Below are positions 62,583 through 64,000 of a stretch of DNA of 64,000 nucleotides, one piece after another. The stretch comes from Notospermus geniculatus (Eukaryota > Nemertea > Pilidiophora > Heteronemertea > Lineidae). The DNA is taken from positions 187,435 through 251,434 of the forward strand of contig NMRB01000502.1 in NCBI GenBank assembly GCA_002633025.1, given 5' to 3'. The notes beneath the pieces are model-generated. The model was not told the DNA's origin. It saw only the letters and a program-made list of their open reading frames with translations, and did not search any database. The translations under genes and the position numbers were made by a program. Each line of letters begins with the position of its first letter. Within the stretch, counting starts at the first letter, position 1.

Positions 62583-64000
62583 TAGCATACCCGGTAATCA
62601 AAATCGGCATCCTCAATAACCTTTGTAGCATTAGTGAAAGCGGGGCATAAAGCAAAAAGTCACGAAAGTGACTGCTCGCTTATGAATGATGGTTCCAAGT
62701 AACAATGAACGAGCATCACCTACCCTACCTACATGTACATCTCGCCGATTCATGCAAAAAGTGTAAAATTTTCTCACCTGAAAGAAAAGAAATGAAGATA
62801 AATCTAAATCAACTGGTAATAAAATGATTACAGAAAGCAATCTTGTCTTCCACGAATCAGATGACAGATTCACTCGAGATCTGTCGGGCAGCACACCAAG
62901 TAGAGGTGAGGGCGGTTTTGCAGTCGATCTGATTACCACCAAACCAATTTTGGTGGTGTGTGCTGGAAAGCGATGCATGGGATCTTCTCATCAGCAGTGA
63001 TTGCCCTGTATCAAACAATCAAACTGATATCACCTTGTCTGCTGTGACAGGCAAGAAGATCGGTGGCGATCAGTTCATGATACTGCCCTTACCCTCACCA
63101 CGCCTGGTGTCAGGTGCTGTATGCCCCTTTAAGAACCCAACATTACAACTCTCGGTCATAGAGTTACAGCTATTTTTCTGAAAGATCAATGACTGCCATC
63201 AGTATTAACATCTATTTCTAGCAAACTCGAGACTTTACCAAGCTACATTCTTTTTTGACGTTAAGAAGGATCAGCTTGACATTCGTCAATGTCGAACCAC
63301 GATAAGAAGTCAACAAAGGATCAGAACCACACCTTCACCATGTAGCTAAGGTCTCTGATCAATTTCCACACTGGCAGAATATTCAGCGGTTCAACAAATA
63401 AAATGGAAATTGCAATCCTATCCTCAAGACAATTCATTTACAAGTTAATTCAGTTTGCATAAATTGAATCTCTGGAGTACAGGAAAGAGGTGACGGCAAC
63501 ATGACTAATACTGTGATAAGTTGATTTTTCAAAGCCTGTGGCAAAAAAAGCTGGGAGAGCCAGGAATTTCACTGGTTGTTGGCAAAAATGGAGGAAGTGC
63601 AAATCCAAGAAGTAATTTTCAGTTTTCCAGCATTTTTCATCAATGAAAGAGTTACGATATACCGGTAAGAATACCATGCAAAAATACCCAACATATAAAA
63701 TATTTTGCATTTGAAATGTCAAAGAACCATTTCACAATCAGACTAACTTAATAAATTCTTGCACATTGAGGTACTCTACATGAAAATGCCAAGTTCATAG
63801 GAAATTTGCATTTAAAACCCAAAGTGGGGGGAAATTGTGCAAAATAAATGGTTTCAGAATGTCACTGTGCTAAAACAAGCCAAATGAACCACTAACCTTA
63901 TTATTCCCCACACTTAGATGAAAAATATTGCTATTTTTTTTCAAAACGCATGAGCTGAGTAATCCAAATTGCATGATTTCAACTTTTAAACTGATTCAAA
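62583..64000. other. No gene seen
   Basis: Short frames on both strands (62631-62978 -, 62960-63181 +) with no motif or splice context. Confidence 0.5.

Overview
This window is intron- and repeat-rich animal DNA, not prokaryotic. It is AT-rich, with long non-coding stretches, tRNA-derived SINEs, many short inverted-repeat transposons, minisatellites, one 860-base assembly gap and four isolated N bases. The only confidently coding segments are two GPCR exons. The abundant small palindromic elements, the high copy-to-copy polymorphism and recurring words such as TAGGCCTA and TACCGGTA suggest a marine invertebrate. I lean towards a deuterostome such as an echinoderm, but this is weakly supported.

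Genes. Two paralogous class A (rhodopsin-like) peptide GPCR exons of the FMRFamide-receptor type lie on the + strand, about 24 kb apart, at 26320-27537 and 51695-52912. Each follows a strong splice acceptor, each starts in the same codon phase, and each is exactly 1218 bp including the stop. They align without gaps from the acceptor to TM6, so they are probably tandem-duplicated genes whose short 5' exons I could not locate. Weaker coding candidates are a possible terminal exon at 12087-12594 with an AATAAA 67 bases past its stop, a duplicated Ser/Pro-rich open frame at 40390-40593 and 42615-42833, and a possible exon at 45349-45567.

Layout. 1-3.2 kb: a 49-bp minisatellite, then a 965-bp tandem duplication joined at an N. 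5.2-8.3 kb: a 1.45-kb duplication, also joined at an N, whose two copies carry the same MITE family at different sites. 12 kb: possible terminal exon. 14.6-15.1 kb: two inverted-repeat elements. 19 kb: a SINE. 20.6-23.7 kb: a 1.5-kb tandem duplication. 26-27.5 kb: GPCR 1. 27.9-28.5 kb: a transposon with terminal inverted repeats. 33-35 kb: diverged repeats. 37-37.9 kb: assembly gap beside a G4-capable C-rich run. 40.4-43.9 kb: a 1.3-kb duplication with a 0.94-kb spacer. 44 kb: a second SINE family. 51.3-52.9 kb: an intronic minisatellite and GPCR 2. 53.3-62.4 kb: nested inverted-repeat elements, an ATC microsatellite, a CpG-dense patch, a SINE and a long foldback element.

At least two of the four kilobase-scale duplications meet exactly at a single N, so unmerged haplotypes in the assembly are as likely as real tandem duplication. 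No operon-like or defence-like system is visible. The most biologically interesting content is the receptor pair and the repertoire of small mobile elements.
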